47,273 nt of DNA from an uncultured Anaerolineae bacterium (lineage in GTDB: Bacteria; Chloroflexota; Anaerolineae; Anaerolineales; Villigracilaceae). The notes under the pieces were generated by a model. It saw nothing but the letters and a program-made list of their open reading frames with translations, had not been told where the DNA came from and did not search any database. Where the stretch lies: positions 1 to 47,273 of the forward strand of contig CAILYI010000261.1 in the NCBI GenBank assembly GCA_903838415.1. Direction: 5' to 3'. Each line of letters opens with the position of its first letter. Within the stretch, counting starts at the first letter, position 1. A program made the translations under genes and the position numbers. Shown here piece after piece: positions 33,500-43,065 of this stretch.

Positions 33500-34804
33500 T
33501 TACTTGCCGACGCCCAGCCGGGCCAGTTTGAACCCGGCAGCGGCCCAATCCCGGCCATCCCAGCCGTTGACGGTATCGATCAGCACACGGGCCGCAGTGA
33601 GTGTTTTCAATGCTTCGGGGCTGAGCTGCCGAAATTCGGTATGATTAACCAGCAGCAGAATCGCGTCGGCGTCTTTAAGAGCCAGCTCAAGGGTCAGAGC
33701 GGCATCCACGCCCGGCAGGGCCGCCTCGGGCTTGAAGGGTTCAAACGCTTTGACGGTGGCGCCCTCTTTCTGCAATAAATGGATGACTTCAACGGCGGGA
33801 CTCTCCCGCAGGTCATCCACATCCGGCTTATAGGCCAATCCCAGCGCCGCAATCTTCTTCCCGGACAGACTCCCGAGAGCCTTTTTCACCAATTCGACGA
33901 CGAATTCAGGCTGTGAGTCATTCACCTGGCGAGCGTGGAGAATTAGTTTGCTGAGATCGGGCGCCGTTTCGACAAAAAACCACGGATCCACGCTGATGCA
34001 GTGTCCGCCAACACCCGGGCCGGGGCTGAGAATTTTTACGCGCGGATGCAGGCTGGAAAGCTTGATGGCTTCCCAGACATCCACGCCAAAGCGTTCGGCC
34101 AGGCGCGAAAATTCGTTGGCAATGGCAATATTGACATCGCGGTAGGTGTTTTCCATTAACTTGACCATTTCGGCGGTGGTGGCGTCCGTTTTGTGGATAT
34201 GGCCTTTGACGAAAGTGGCGTACAAATCATAGCCCGCCAGCGCCGATTCTGGCGTGATGCCGCCGATGACGCGCGCGTTTTCGATCAGCTCGCGCAAAAT
34301 CTGACCAGGAAGCACGCGCTCTGGTGAATAGGCTACGAAAAAGTCCACGCCCGCCTTCAGCCCCGATTTTTCGAGAATCGGCACGATCAGGTCGATGGTA
34401 GTGCGTGGCGGCGAAGTCGATTCGAGAACCACCAAATTTCCCCGGCGCAGATAGGGCAAAATTGCTTCCGTGGCGGAAGTCACGGCGCGCATATCCGCTT
34501 TTTTGTAGGATTGGCCGTTATACTGGCCCATTTCGTGTTCATAGAAAGGCGTGGGGACGGCAATGATGAAAGCGTCGGCCAGCTCGGGCTGGGTGGCAAC
34601 GCTCAAATTTCCGCTTTTCACAGCCTGTTCAACGGCTTCACCCAGGCCCGGCTCATGAATATGAATCCGCCCGGCTTTGAGAGTTTCAATAATGGATGGG
34701 TTAATATCCACGCCGACGACTTTGACGCCGTGCGTGGCAAACATACTGGCGGTAGGCAGGCCGATATAACCCAGGCCCAAAATACAAATTTTGTCAAATT
34801 TCAT
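33500..34804 (-). CDS. Nucleotide-sugar dehydrogenase (UDP-ManNAc/UDP-glucose dehydrogenase family)
   Basis: A 434-residue NAD-dependent enzyme oxidising a UDP-sugar to its uronate. The start at 34804 follows GGAG and gives MKFDKICILGLGYIGLPTA, the Rossmann fold. Catalytic Cys269 is in PGPGVGGHCISVDPW. Other family motifs are VPTPF, LVVLESTSPPRTT, AYSPERVLPG, LMENTYRDVNIAIANE and ALGLAYKPDVDDLRESPA. The set is closest to the WecC-type UDP-N-acetylmannosamine dehydrogenases, but the substrate cannot be fixed from sequence. No epimerase or glycosyltransferase neighbours are present, so its polysaccharide pathway is encoded elsewhere. Confidence 0.9.
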   Translation of the reverse strand: MKFDKICILGLGYIGLPTASMFATHGVKVVGVDINPSIIETLKAGRIHIHEPGLGEAVEQAVKSGNLSVATQPELADAFIIAVPTPFYEHEMGQYNGQSYKKADMRAVTSATEAILPYLRRGNLVVLESTSPPRTTIDLIVPILEKSGLKAGVDFFVAYSPERVLPGQILRELIENARVIGGITPESALAGYDLYATFVKGHIHKTDATTAEMVKLMENTYRDVNIAIANEFSRLAERFGVDVWEAIKLSSLHPRVKILSPGPGVGGHCISVDPWFFVETAPDLSKLILHARQVNDSQPEFVVELVKKALGSLSGKKIAALGLAYKPDVDDLRESPAVEVIHLLQKEGATVKAFEPFKPEAALPGVDAALTLELALKDADAILLLVNHTEFRQLSPEALKTLTAARVLIDTVNGWDGRDWAAAGFKLARLGVGK

Positions 34805-35004
34805 TTTTTCTCCAGGAAACCCGCCATGCCTGCTCAAAGAGCGAGCGGCTGGCTGGACTTGCCCGATTATACCAATCTATCTGATTGTGAAAATAGGCAC
34901 ACGGCAAGCGATTATCAAATCGCCTTTTCGGGGCACTGTCTCTTGCAAGGGGCGACTTTCTATTTAATGGAATTCAGCGGGATATTTCTTTACGGTTAAT
35001 CGGT

Positions 35005-35010
35005 TATAAT
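35005..35010 (+). promoter_or_regulatory. -10 box upstream of the purine nucleoside phosphorylase gene
   Basis: TATAAT 36 bp before the ATG, with no convincing -35; the likely start of the plus-strand cluster from 35047. Confidence 0.4.
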
Positions 35011-35046
35011 TTCTGCCGCCTGCATTGAATTGGCAAATTAGCAATA

Positions 35047-35901
35047 ATGGTGATTAAAATGAACAATCAGCCGTTTTTTACATTGGAACAAATTGACGAA
35101 GTGGCGGCAGCGGTTCGGGCCGGTACCAAATATCAGCCAAAAGTAGCGCTTATTCTCGGCTCAGGCCTCGGTGGCCTGGCCGATTCGATTCAGAATCCCG
35201 ATATTATTCCTTTTCAAGACTTGCCAAACTGGCCACTTTCCACCGCACCGGGACACGCCGGACGGCTGGTAATTGGTCAACTGGAAAATCAGACCGTGAT
35301 GGTGATGCAGGGGCGCAACCATTTCTATGAAGGCTATTCCATGTCGCAGGTAACGCTGCCCATCCGCGTGATGCAGCGCATGGGCATTGAAATCCTGGTG
35401 GTCACCAATGCGGCGGGCGCGATTAATCCGGACTACAATCCCGGTGATTTAATGTTGATCACCGACAATTTGAATCTCGTCGCCATGATGGGTTTTAACC
35501 CGCTGATTGGGCCGAATCTCGACGAACTGGGGCCACGCTTCCCGGATATGAGCCAGTCCTACGATCGCAAACTGGGAGAACTGGCGCGTCAAGCCGCCAA
35601 GGAAACCGGCCTCGAGCTGCGTGAGGGCGTTTATGCGGGTCTGAGCGGTCCATCTTTCGAAAGCCCGGCCGATTTGCGTTTTCTGCGTGCGATTGGCGCT
35701 GATGCCGTGGGCATGTCCACCGTGCCGGAAGTGATTGTGGCGCGTCACGGCGGAACCCGCGTGTTAGGAATCTCCGGGATCAGCAATAAAGCCAACCTGG
35801 ACGGCGACACGCCCACATCTCACGAAGAGGTGCTTGAAGCTGGAACTCACATGGTTCCCAAGCTTGTAAAAATTCTGCGCAGCGTTCTGCGTAAAATTTA
35901 G
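35047..35901 (+). CDS. Purine nucleoside phosphorylase (trimeric, class I)
   Basis: A 284-residue cytoplasmic enzyme splitting purine (deoxy)nucleosides with phosphate in the salvage pathway. GSGLGGL near residue 40, the phosphate-site STAPGHAGRLVIG, MQGRNHFYEGYS, VTNAAGAINP, AGLSGPSFESPAD, GMSTVPEVIVARHGG and the base-binding GISNKA follow the trimeric PNP order. The Asn before Lys-Ala indicates inosine/guanosine preference. Start choice lies between 35047 and the in-frame ATG at 35059. The next gene begins 27 bp later. Confidence 0.93.
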   Translation: MVIKMNNQPFFTLEQIDEVAAAVRAGTKYQPKVALILGSGLGGLADSIQNPDIIPFQDLPNWPLSTAPGHAGRLVIGQLENQTVMVMQGRNHFYEGYSMSQVTLPIRVMQRMGIEILVVTNAAGAINPDYNPGDLMLITDNLNLVAMMGFNPLIGPNLDELGPRFPDMSQSYDRKLGELARQAAKETGLELREGVYAGLSGPSFESPADLRFLRAIGADAVGMSTVPEVIVARHGGTRVLGISGISNKANLDGDTPTSHEEVLEAGTHMVPKLVKILRSVLRKI

Positions 35902-35928
35902 TTCGTTTTCTGGCTTATTGAGAAGCCT

Positions 35929-36600
35929 GTGGATGCGTGGTTTCGCTTCCTCGTTAAATATGAAGTCCTTGTCTACCTGATCCTGGCGATCGGGGCAGTG
36001 TTTGTTGGTCGTTCACTGTGGAAGGCCTGGGCGGAATGGCACTCGGCAGTATTTGGCCTGGAAAAGGAACTTTCTTTTCAAAAGGTACGAGTATCCGGGG
36101 CGTTTTTCATCCTATTCGTGATGATCGGACTCAGCCAATTCTGCCTCGTCACTTTCATCGTTCCGTTCCTGCCATCAGCCACCTTCCTGATGACGCCAAC
36201 CGCAGACTTGTTGCTGACACCCGCTTCCACACTTTCGGCAGATGAGCTGACAGCCCAAGTTGGCACTCCCAGCGCCCCATCCGGAACAGTTGGATGCACA
36301 CCAGGCCAGATTATGATTTCGTCGCCTTTACCTGACAGTGAAATCCAGGGAAAAATTGTGCTTTCGGGCACAGTGGATGTGAAGAATTTTGGGTTTTTTA
36401 AATATGAATACACTCCCCTGGGCAGTGAAGCCTGGGCTACCATTGCCGCTGGTGATAAGACCATTCCCAACGGCGAATTAGGCGCGTGGGATACTTCCCA
36501 ACTTGTCCCCGGCGATTACCAGATTCGACTGCTCGTGACTGATAACGTGGGAAAAGCCCTGCCCGCCTGTATTGTGCCTGTGCGTGTGATTGCTCCGTGA
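35929..36600 (+). CDS. Two-helix membrane protein with Ig-like extracytoplasmic domain
   Basis: A 223-residue protein starting at a GTG (35929). Two membrane helices (about 11-30 and 56-80) surround a charged loop, followed by a Thr/Pro/Ser linker. The C-terminal domain (about 120-223) carries CTPGQIMISSPLPDSEIQGKI, then LSGTVDV, and closes with LVPGDYQIRLLVTDNVG, the strand pattern of Ig-like domains seen at the end of some cell-wall proteins. It may contact the wall or other surface parts. The stop overlaps the next start (TGATG), so it is translationally coupled to the GNAT gene. Function unknown. Confidence 0.6.
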   Translation: MDAWFRFLVKYEVLVYLILAIGAVFVGRSLWKAWAEWHSAVFGLEKELSFQKVRVSGAFFILFVMIGLSQFCLVTFIVPFLPSATFLMTPTADLLLTPASTLSADELTAQVGTPSAPSGTVGCTPGQIMISSPLPDSEIQGKIVLSGTVDVKNFGFFKYEYTPLGSEAWATIAAGDKTIPNGELGAWDTSQLVPGDYQIRLLVTDNVGKALPACIVPVRVIAP

Positions 36601-37139
36601 TGCCTATGGCTGATTTCGAAATTCGCTCTACTGTCTCCACTGACCTGGCCCGACTCTCAGCGTTAGACCATACGGTTGATACTGATTACGTCTGGCAGTT
36701 GGATTTGCATCGTGAAGCTGGCCAGATTGATGTGCAACTGCGCGAAGTGCGCCTGCCGCGCACCATCCGTCTGGAACATCCGCGCCCAGCCAAAGATTTG
36801 CCTGATACCTGGCATTTGCGGCCAATGTTGAGCGTTATGATCGGCATGGAAGCGGTTGCATATATCCGCTTTAGCGCTGAAATCGTTCCGCATGCAGTCT
36901 GGATTACAGACGTTGTGGTGGGAAAGTCTTTGCGCCGCAAGGGTTTGGCGCATAAATTGATCAACGCGGCAGAGGCCTGGGGGCTTCAGCGCGGACTTCG
37001 CAAGGCAATTATCGAGGTGCAGTCAAAAAATGCGCCCGCAGTTCGCATGGTGCAAAAGTTGGGTTTTGAGTTCTGCGGGTATAATGACCAGTATTATTCT
37101 ACGCGGGATGTAGCTCTTTTCTTTGCGCGTTCAATCTAA
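36600..37139 (+). CDS. GNAT-family N-acetyltransferase
   Basis: A 179-residue acetyl-CoA-dependent acetyltransferase. The hallmark stretch VWITDVVVGKSLRRKGLAHKLI contains the pyrophosphate-binding RRKGLA (the Q/RxxGxG/A motif A), and the C-terminal KNAPAVRMVQKLGFEFCGYND is motif B. The N-terminal 80 residues include RSTVSTDLARLSALDHTVDTDYVW, often seen in Chloroflexota members. The ATG overlaps the previous stop by one base. The substrate is unknown; a small amine or a protein N-terminus is possible. Confidence 0.85.
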   Translation: MPMADFEIRSTVSTDLARLSALDHTVDTDYVWQLDLHREAGQIDVQLREVRLPRTIRLEHPRPAKDLPDTWHLRPMLSVMIGMEAVAYIRFSAEIVPHAVWITDVVVGKSLRRKGLAHKLINAAEAWGLQRGLRKAIIEVQSKNAPAVRMVQKLGFEFCGYNDQYYSTRDVALFFARSI

Positions 37140-37199
37140 TCTGACAAGTGTCTTTGGCGCTCTTTGGCGCCCTATCCGTTTTAGTGTGGAAGGTTCTGA

Positions 37200-39119
37200 A
37201 TGCTTACCGGTTGGGTAGAAAGCCTTCTGGCGGGGATAAAAACTGTCAACCAAATGTTGACGGCGGGTATCGCCATCACCGCCTTCTCATTGCTTATTTA
37301 TGCGCTAACTTTTAACCTGCGTGACCGTGTTGCGCGCTCCTTTGCCATCATATTACTCTCTGTGGTGGTTATTTTTACATCTGAAGCCATCCAAAGTACG
37401 GTGCAAACGCAGGCCCTGGTTGAATTATTCCTGCGCTTACAGTGGGTAGGGATTGTTTTTCTGCCCGCGTCATACCTTCAGCTTTCAGATGCCTTACTCG
37501 TCACAGCTGGCCGCCCCTCGCGTGGACGACGTCAAATTGTTGTCCGCGCGATGTATATTTTTTCAGCAGGTTTTCTCGTCCTGCTGGCGTACGGATACCT
37601 GGTTGGACCGCTGCAGCTGAATGCTCAGCCAGCGCCCCATCTCCAACGCACAATTTGGACCGAGGTTTTCACCGCTTACTACCTGATCATCATGCTGATT
37701 GCGGGATTAAATTTTATCCGCGCATATGGACGCATGTTGACCCGTTCTGGTCGACGCCGCATGTTCTACCTGATGGCAGGCGCAACCGCCCCGGCGCTCG
37801 GCTCATACCCTTACTTATTATTCGGTTCGACATTTGCCTCGCATTACCCGTTTATTTTCTGGAGCACGGCGACGATCATCAATTTCATCGTCGGCGCCCT
37901 GATAATTGTCATGGCCTATGCGGTCGCATTCTTCGGAGTATCCTGGCCCGATCGTGTCGTCAAAAGCCGCCTGTTTAAATGGATTATGCGCGGGCCCGTG
38001 ACAGCTTCCCTGGCGCTGGCAGTTTTGACTCTCGTGCGGCGCAGCGGCGAAACCTTTGGGCTGGCATACAATGCCTTCGTTCCGGTCAGCATGGTAGCCA
38101 CGGTGCTGACGATGGAACACATCATCACCATTCTCGCCCCGCTTTGGGAACGCACCCTGTTCTTTGGCGGCGACCGCGCCGAATTGTTGCTGCTGCAAAA
38201 CCTGGATGAACGCCTCCTGACTCAGGGCGACCTGCGTCAATTTCTGGAAGCCATCCTGGCCGCTGTCCGTGACCACATGCAGTCGCCTTCCGCCTTCGTT
38301 GCAGCATTGGATGACAGCGGCTTATCTCTTTTAATTAATGCCGGACGGCCCTTCCTGGAAAAAGATCACCTGTCTGAAGCGCTGCAAGAAATTAAAGAAG
38401 ACGGGCGCAGTGAATTTTTATGGAATAATACCTGGATTCTGCCCCTGCGCAGCCGCCGCACCACTGAAATGGATATGGATCAAATCCCCCCACTGTTAGG
38501 TCTGCTGGGTGTGGCCCGGCAACATTCCCAGCCGCTGGAATCAGATCAGCGCCAGGCCCTGTGGCTTTTGGCTGACCGGGCAGCGTTGGCTCTGGAAGAC
38601 CGTCAGCTTCAGCAGCGCGTATTCCGCTCGTTGGAAGAGATTGAGCCGCAGGTTGAGATGATTCAGCGCATCCGCGCCCTTGGACGCTACGACAGCACCA
38701 CGGCCCTGGCCGAAGAGCTGGGCCCAGCCTCAGACATCGCGGAATGGGTACGCGAAGCCCTCAACCATTACTGGGGCGGCCCCAAATTGACCGATTCCCC
38801 GCTAATGAAATTACGCGTGGTTCAAGAAACCGCCAAAGGCGAATATGATGGCAACATGCCCAACGCCCTGCGCGCCATCCTGAAAAAAGCTGTCGAACAT
38901 GTACGCCCAGAAGGAGAACGCCGCTTCACAACCGAATGGATTTTATACAACATCCTTGACTTAAAATTTATCGAAGGCCGAAAAGTGCGCGAAGTAGCCG
39001 GTCGCCTGGCAATGTCCGAAGCTGATCTATACCGCAAGCAGCGTGTGGCTGTCGAAGCGGTGACAAAAGCAATCCTCGAAATGGAAACCAACATAACCCC
39101 CAACCAGGAGGATGATTAA
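37200..39119 (+). CDS. 7TM sensor with GAF-like domain and C-terminal HTH-like region
   Basis: A 639-residue protein. Seven hydrophobic segments fill about 18-245, in the arrangement of the N-terminal domain of 7TM histidine kinases, with YLQLSDALL and a basic RPSRGRRQ loop. From about 325 to 480 it resembles a GAF domain (LLLQNLDERLLTQGDLRQFL, AFVAALDDSGLSLLI, then QALWLLADRAALALEDRQ). There is no histidine-kinase box or ATPase. The C-terminal 60 residues (FTTEWILYNILDLKFIEGRKVREVAGRLAMSEADLYRKQRV, about 570-625) read like a helix-turn-helix. It is coupled to the next gene through TAATG. A signal-responsive regulator held at the membrane is inferred. Confidence 0.65.
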   Translation: MLTGWVESLLAGIKTVNQMLTAGIAITAFSLLIYALTFNLRDRVARSFAIILLSVVVIFTSEAIQSTVQTQALVELFLRLQWVGIVFLPASYLQLSDALLVTAGRPSRGRRQIVVRAMYIFSAGFLVLLAYGYLVGPLQLNAQPAPHLQRTIWTEVFTAYYLIIMLIAGLNFIRAYGRMLTRSGRRRMFYLMAGATAPALGSYPYLLFGSTFASHYPFIFWSTATIINFIVGALIIVMAYAVAFFGVSWPDRVVKSRLFKWIMRGPVTASLALAVLTLVRRSGETFGLAYNAFVPVSMVATVLTMEHIITILAPLWERTLFFGGDRAELLLLQNLDERLLTQGDLRQFLEAILAAVRDHMQSPSAFVAALDDSGLSLLINAGRPFLEKDHLSEALQEIKEDGRSEFLWNNTWILPLRSRRTTEMDMDQIPPLLGLLGVARQHSQPLESDQRQALWLLADRAALALEDRQLQQRVFRSLEEIEPQVEMIQRIRALGRYDSTTALAEELGPASDIAEWVREALNHYWGGPKLTDSPLMKLRVVQETAKGEYDGNMPNALRAILKKAVEHVRPEGERRFTTEWILYNILDLKFIEGRKVREVAGRLAMSEADLYRKQRVAVEAVTKAILEMETNITPNQEDD

Positions 39120-40114
39120 TGGTAGCCTCAAATAAACCCCGCACCCCCGAAGAATCCCACGAAACCAGAGACGAAGGCTGGTGGGAATCCGTCCTCGCGG
39201 ACGAGGAACGCTTTTCGAGCACGCACCGCACTCGCCCCACATCCGCGCACACCCCACCAGCCGATTCACATGCTGGCGCAGTCAAACCCGACCAGCCGCC
39301 GGAACCTGCCGCCGAGCCGCCTCAACCCGATTGGGTCTACGCGGAATCAGTCTTCAAACAGGATCAGATTATCAGTTTGCGCGTCAGCAACCATAATCGC
39401 GGCGGATTGCTCGTCGAAGGGGAACACCTGTACGGCTTCATCCCATATTCCCACCTGGTGGATATGACCAGCCAGACGGACTTGGAACGCGAAAACTTCC
39501 TGGCTGATTATGTCGGCAAAGAAGTGCGGTTAAAAATCATCGAATGTGTGCCCGAAGAAGGTCGCCTGGTCTTTTCGGAACGCGCCGCCCGGTCCGATGC
39601 CGGACGCCGCACCGAGTTATTCTCAAGCCTGCACCAGGGCGAAATCGTCAGCGGTGAAGTCACCAACATCACCGACTTTGGCGCTTTCATTGACCTGGGC
39701 GGCGTGGAAGGTCTGATCCACATCTCCGAACTTTCCTGGGGACGCGTTTTGCATCCCTCGCACATCCTCAAACTGGGACAAAAAGTGGAAGTACAGGTGA
39801 TCGACATCCTGCCAGAACGCTGCCGGATTGCCTTGAGCCTCAAACGCCTCCAGTTCAATCCGTGGGGCTCGGTCGGCAATCGCTACAGCACCAACGATAT
39901 TGTCCCGGCAACCGTCACCAGCGTAGTTTCCTTCGGCATCTTCGCCCGTCTCGAGGAGGGCCTCGAAGGCCTCGTCCACGTCTCCGAAATGAACCTGGAA
40001 GGCGCAACCGTGCGCAGCCTTTATTCCGAAGGACAAAAAATCAACGTTCGCATTCTGCACATGGATCCTCAGCATCAACGCCTGGGCTTGAGTCTCAAGC
40101 TGGACGCCAAATAG
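39119..40114 (+). CDS. Triple-S1-domain RNA-binding protein
   Basis: The 331-residue protein has an acidic, Pro-rich disordered N-terminus (about 1-75) and three S1 domains, at about 85-160, 172-244 and 255-328. The second is the most canonical (GEIVSGEVTNITDFGAFIDLGGVEGLIHISELSW). The third has VPATVTSVVSFGIFARLEEGLEGLVHVSEM. S1 repeats bind RNA, as in ribosomal protein S1, so translation or RNA turnover is likely. AGGAGG and a TAATG overlap couple it to the sensor gene upstream. It is shorter than ribosomal S1 of most bacteria, which has four to six repeats; whether it is the only S1 of this organism cannot be told. Confidence 0.85.
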   Translation: MVASNKPRTPEESHETRDEGWWESVLADEERFSSTHRTRPTSAHTPPADSHAGAVKPDQPPEPAAEPPQPDWVYAESVFKQDQIISLRVSNHNRGGLLVEGEHLYGFIPYSHLVDMTSQTDLERENFLADYVGKEVRLKIIECVPEEGRLVFSERAARSDAGRRTELFSSLHQGEIVSGEVTNITDFGAFIDLGGVEGLIHISELSWGRVLHPSHILKLGQKVEVQVIDILPERCRIALSLKRLQFNPWGSVGNRYSTNDIVPATVTSVVSFGIFARLEEGLEGLVHVSEMNLEGATVRSLYSEGQKINVRILHMDPQHQRLGLSLKLDAK

Positions 40115-40118
40115 CCGC

Positions 40119-42317
40119 ATGCCTGCCAAACGCCAATACCACTCCGAAGAACCGTCCCGACCCGATTTCGTTGATTGGATTCAACGCGCAGAGAATCATT
40201 TTGGCCGCTTTGCCTTCGACGCCGGGGGCGTCATCCTATTTGCGTTTGCGTTAATGACCCTGCTGGCCCTGCTCGGCCTGACCGGCGGTTCCCTGCTCAC
40301 CCCATGGTCAATTACCCTGTGGCGCTGGATGGGATACGGCTCGTTGTTTATCGTGATCGCTGCAGGGCTAGGCGGCCTGATGCTTTTACGCAAACGCGCC
40401 AGCACGGAAGGAAAAATCCACTGGGGGCGCATCATCGGGCTCGAAATGGCCGCCTTCTGCGCCATGGTACTCTTCGCCATCATTGGCGGCAGCTCCATCG
40501 AACGCGCCGAATCCGGTCTGGATGGCGGGTATATCGGCTGGGCGCTGGCGCAATTGCTCAGCCGCATCTTCGGTGATATTTGGCGAGATCTGCTGATTGT
40601 TCTCGCCCTGCTGATTTTCATGGTCATCGGCTTCGACTTGATCCCGAAGTTTGAAATCCTGTTATGGAAAATTGCCGGGGACGCCCCTCCAACTCCACCG
40701 GACAACTTTCTAGCTATTCCTGAAACCAAGATTCATCCCGTGGTGGATTCAAACTCCCCCGCGCCTGTCTCGCCGCCCAAAAAGGTGGCTGCGCCCCTGC
40801 CGGTTGAATTCCGCAAAAACTTCAAAGTCGACGAAGCGCAGAATGAAAAACCCGCCTCGCCTCAGCCCCGCAGCGATCGCCTGCCGCCCTTCAGTATGCT
40901 CCTGGGCGAACAAGCCTCCCGCCCCGACGAACGCCAAATCAATCTGACAGCCGGTCTGATCGAAAAGACGCTCTCCGAATTTGGCATCCCGGCCAAAGTG
41001 GTCGGCTTTCGCATCGGCCCGACCGTCACACAGTTCGCCGTCCAACCGGGATTTATCAAAAAGCCCGGCAGCAACGAAGATGATCCCCAGCAAATGAAAG
41101 TGCGCGTGGCGCAAATTGCCTCGCTTCAAAAGGATTTGGCGCTGGCGCTTTCAGCCGAACGCCTGCGCATCGAAGCCCCGGTGCCCGGACGGTCCTATGT
41201 CGGGATTGAAGTGCCTAACGCACATTCAGCGCTGGTACGCTTGCGCCCCATTCTGGAAAGCGAAGCCTTCAGTAAAGTCAGCGCGCCGCTGGCCATCGCG
41301 CTTGGACGTGACGTTTCCGGCCAACCGCTGATTGCCGATTTAAGCCGCATGCCGCACATGCTCGTCGCCGGTCAGACCGGTTCGGGGAAGTCCGTCTATA
41401 TCGCTGCGCTGGCAGCCTGCCTGGCAATGAATAATGCGCCTGAAGAGCTGCGCCTGGTGATGATTGACGCCAAAATGGTGGAGTTGTTACGTTTCAATGG
41501 CCTGCCGCACCTGCTCGGCAAGGTGGAGACGGATATTCAGCGCATTCTGGGTGTCTTGCGCTGGTTGGTGGTGGAAATGGAACATCGCTACCGCCTGCTC
41601 GAAAGCGTGCATGCCCGCGACTTGACCGCTTACAACCGAAAAACCAAGAACCCCCTGCCGCGCATTGTTGTCATTATTGATGAATTGGCCGACTTGATGA
41701 TGTCCGCCCCCGACCAGGTGGAGCACAACCTCGTCCGACTGGCGCAAATGGCGCGCGCCACCGGCATGCACCTGGTTGTCGCCACCCAGCGCCCCAGCAC
41801 CGACGTAGTCACCGGTTTGATTAAAGCCAACTTCCCGGCGCGGCTGGCCTTTTCAGTGGCATCCGGCATCGACAGCCGCGTCATCCTGGATAGCACCGGT
41901 GCCGAATCCCTGCTCGGGCGTGGTGATATGCTTTTCTTGAATCCTGAAATGGGCAATCCGATCCGCGCGCAAGGCGTTTGGGTCACAGATCAGGAAATTG
42001 AACGGGTGATCGCATTCTGGCAGAAAATGTCCAGCCACGGCAATGAAACGCCGCCCTGGGAAACCCTGCTGACCGAACCGGATGAAAACGTCGACGATGC
42101 CCTGATCGAACAGGCCATCCAGGTTGTCCGTTCATCCCAACGCGCCAGCGCTTCGCTCCTGCAGCGACGATTAAAAATCGGTTATCCGCGCGCCGCGCGC
42201 CTGCTTGACCAACTGGAAGAAATGAATATCGTCGGTCCATCACAGGGCGGCGGTCGTGAGCGTGACGTGCTGATTGACGCCAGCGAAGACGGAGTTCCAG
42301 ACGAATTGGATGATTAA
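40119..42317 (+). CDS. ftsK: DNA translocase FtsK/SpoIIIE
   Basis: A 732-residue hexameric DNA pump that clears chromosomes at division. Four N-terminal membrane helices (about 36-60, 70-90, 105-122 and 148-175) precede a Pro-rich linker of moderate length. The translocase has the alpha domain (PPFSMLLG...GIPAKVVGFRIGPTVTQFAV), Walker A GQTGSGKS (about 418-425), Walker B IVVIIDELADLMM, and RPSTDVVTGLIKANFPARLAFSV. The C-terminal winged-helix gamma domain (VRSSQRASASLLQRRLKIGYPRAARLLDQLE) recognises KOPS-type sequences. It starts 4 bp after the S1 gene, so it is probably in the same transcript. Confidence 0.96.
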   Translation: MPAKRQYHSEEPSRPDFVDWIQRAENHFGRFAFDAGGVILFAFALMTLLALLGLTGGSLLTPWSITLWRWMGYGSLFIVIAAGLGGLMLLRKRASTEGKIHWGRIIGLEMAAFCAMVLFAIIGGSSIERAESGLDGGYIGWALAQLLSRIFGDIWRDLLIVLALLIFMVIGFDLIPKFEILLWKIAGDAPPTPPDNFLAIPETKIHPVVDSNSPAPVSPPKKVAAPLPVEFRKNFKVDEAQNEKPASPQPRSDRLPPFSMLLGEQASRPDERQINLTAGLIEKTLSEFGIPAKVVGFRIGPTVTQFAVQPGFIKKPGSNEDDPQQMKVRVAQIASLQKDLALALSAERLRIEAPVPGRSYVGIEVPNAHSALVRLRPILESEAFSKVSAPLAIALGRDVSGQPLIADLSRMPHMLVAGQTGSGKSVYIAALAACLAMNNAPEELRLVMIDAKMVELLRFNGLPHLLGKVETDIQRILGVLRWLVVEMEHRYRLLESVHARDLTAYNRKTKNPLPRIVVIIDELADLMMSAPDQVEHNLVRLAQMARATGMHLVVATQRPSTDVVTGLIKANFPARLAFSVASGIDSRVILDSTGAESLLGRGDMLFLNPEMGNPIRAQGVWVTDQEIERVIAFWQKMSSHGNETPPWETLLTEPDENVDDALIEQAIQVVRSSQRASASLLQRRLKIGYPRAARLLDQLEEMNIVGPSQGGGRERDVLIDASEDGVPDELDD

Positions 42318-42432
42318 CCAAGCAATTTTGTCGTTAAATTCAAGTGGCAAGTTCTTGCAAATCTGAATGGGTAATTGCTTGCATCCCCGCATCCCCAGGC
42401 TGGGTATAATTCAAGAAAGGATATTTATCGGA

Positions 42433-43050
42433 ATGGAAAAAGTCGCACAAAAATCCAGAACAAAGACATTCACCGACTATATGCGGATCTGGTTCAAGGA
42501 TGTGCTAGATCCGATTGGCGCGTTTTTTAATCGTATTGGCGTGACCCCCAACATGATGACCCTGCTTGGGCTGCTGGGCAACGTGGTGGGCGCGTGGTTC
42601 CTGGCGCAGGGAAATATGTTGATGGGCGGCGTCTTCGTGCTCATCTGCACTCCTTTCGACGCGCTCGATGGCACGATGGCGCGCCTGCGCGGCGAAGCCA
42701 ACGAATTCGGCGCTTTCGTCGATTCCGTGACCGATCGTTACTCAGAGTTATTTATCCTGGGCGGCTTGCTGTATTATTTCACCACGCACAATGACCATAT
42801 TTCGACGATCGTTGTCTACGCTGCGGCGGCCGGTTCGGTGCTGGTATCTTATATCAAAGCTCGCGCTGATTCGCTCAAATTTGACGCAAACGTCGGGATT
42901 CTGACCCGCATGGAGCGTTACCTGGTGATCGCGCCGCTGTTGCTGTTCAACCAACCCGTAATCGCCGTTTGGATTGTGGCGGTGCTAGCCAATATCACGG
43001 CTTTGCAGCGCTTCTGGAAGGTCCGCCAGCAGGCCAGAAAACAGGCCTAG
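42433..43050 (+). CDS. CDP-alcohol phosphatidyltransferase
   Basis: A 205-residue membrane enzyme of phospholipid synthesis with about six helices. The motif DALDGTMARLRGEANEFGAFVDSVTDR fits D-x2-DG-x2-AR-x8-G-x3-D-x3-D, which binds CDP-alcohol and the metal. The start at 42433 is used because the upstream extension lies in the spacer. AAAGGA is 11 nt before it. Substrate could be glycerol phosphate or inositol phosphate: archaetidyl- or phosphatidylinositol-phosphate synthase relatives share this length. No further lipid genes except lgt are adjacent. Confidence 0.85.
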   Translation: MEKVAQKSRTKTFTDYMRIWFKDVLDPIGAFFNRIGVTPNMMTLLGLLGNVVGAWFLAQGNMLMGGVFVLICTPFDALDGTMARLRGEANEFGAFVDSVTDRYSELFILGGLLYYFTTHNDHISTIVVYAAAAGSVLVSYIKARADSLKFDANVGILTRMERYLVIAPLLLFNQPVIAVWIVAVLANITALQRFWKVRQQARKQA

Positions 43051-43065
43051 CTCGGGAGAATCTCA

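Noticed and set aside
42390..42415. TATAAT-like promoter before the phosphatidyltransferase gene
   Set aside because: A TATAAT is present but no -35 lies at acceptable spacing and it is not an exact extended -10; not strong enough to list.
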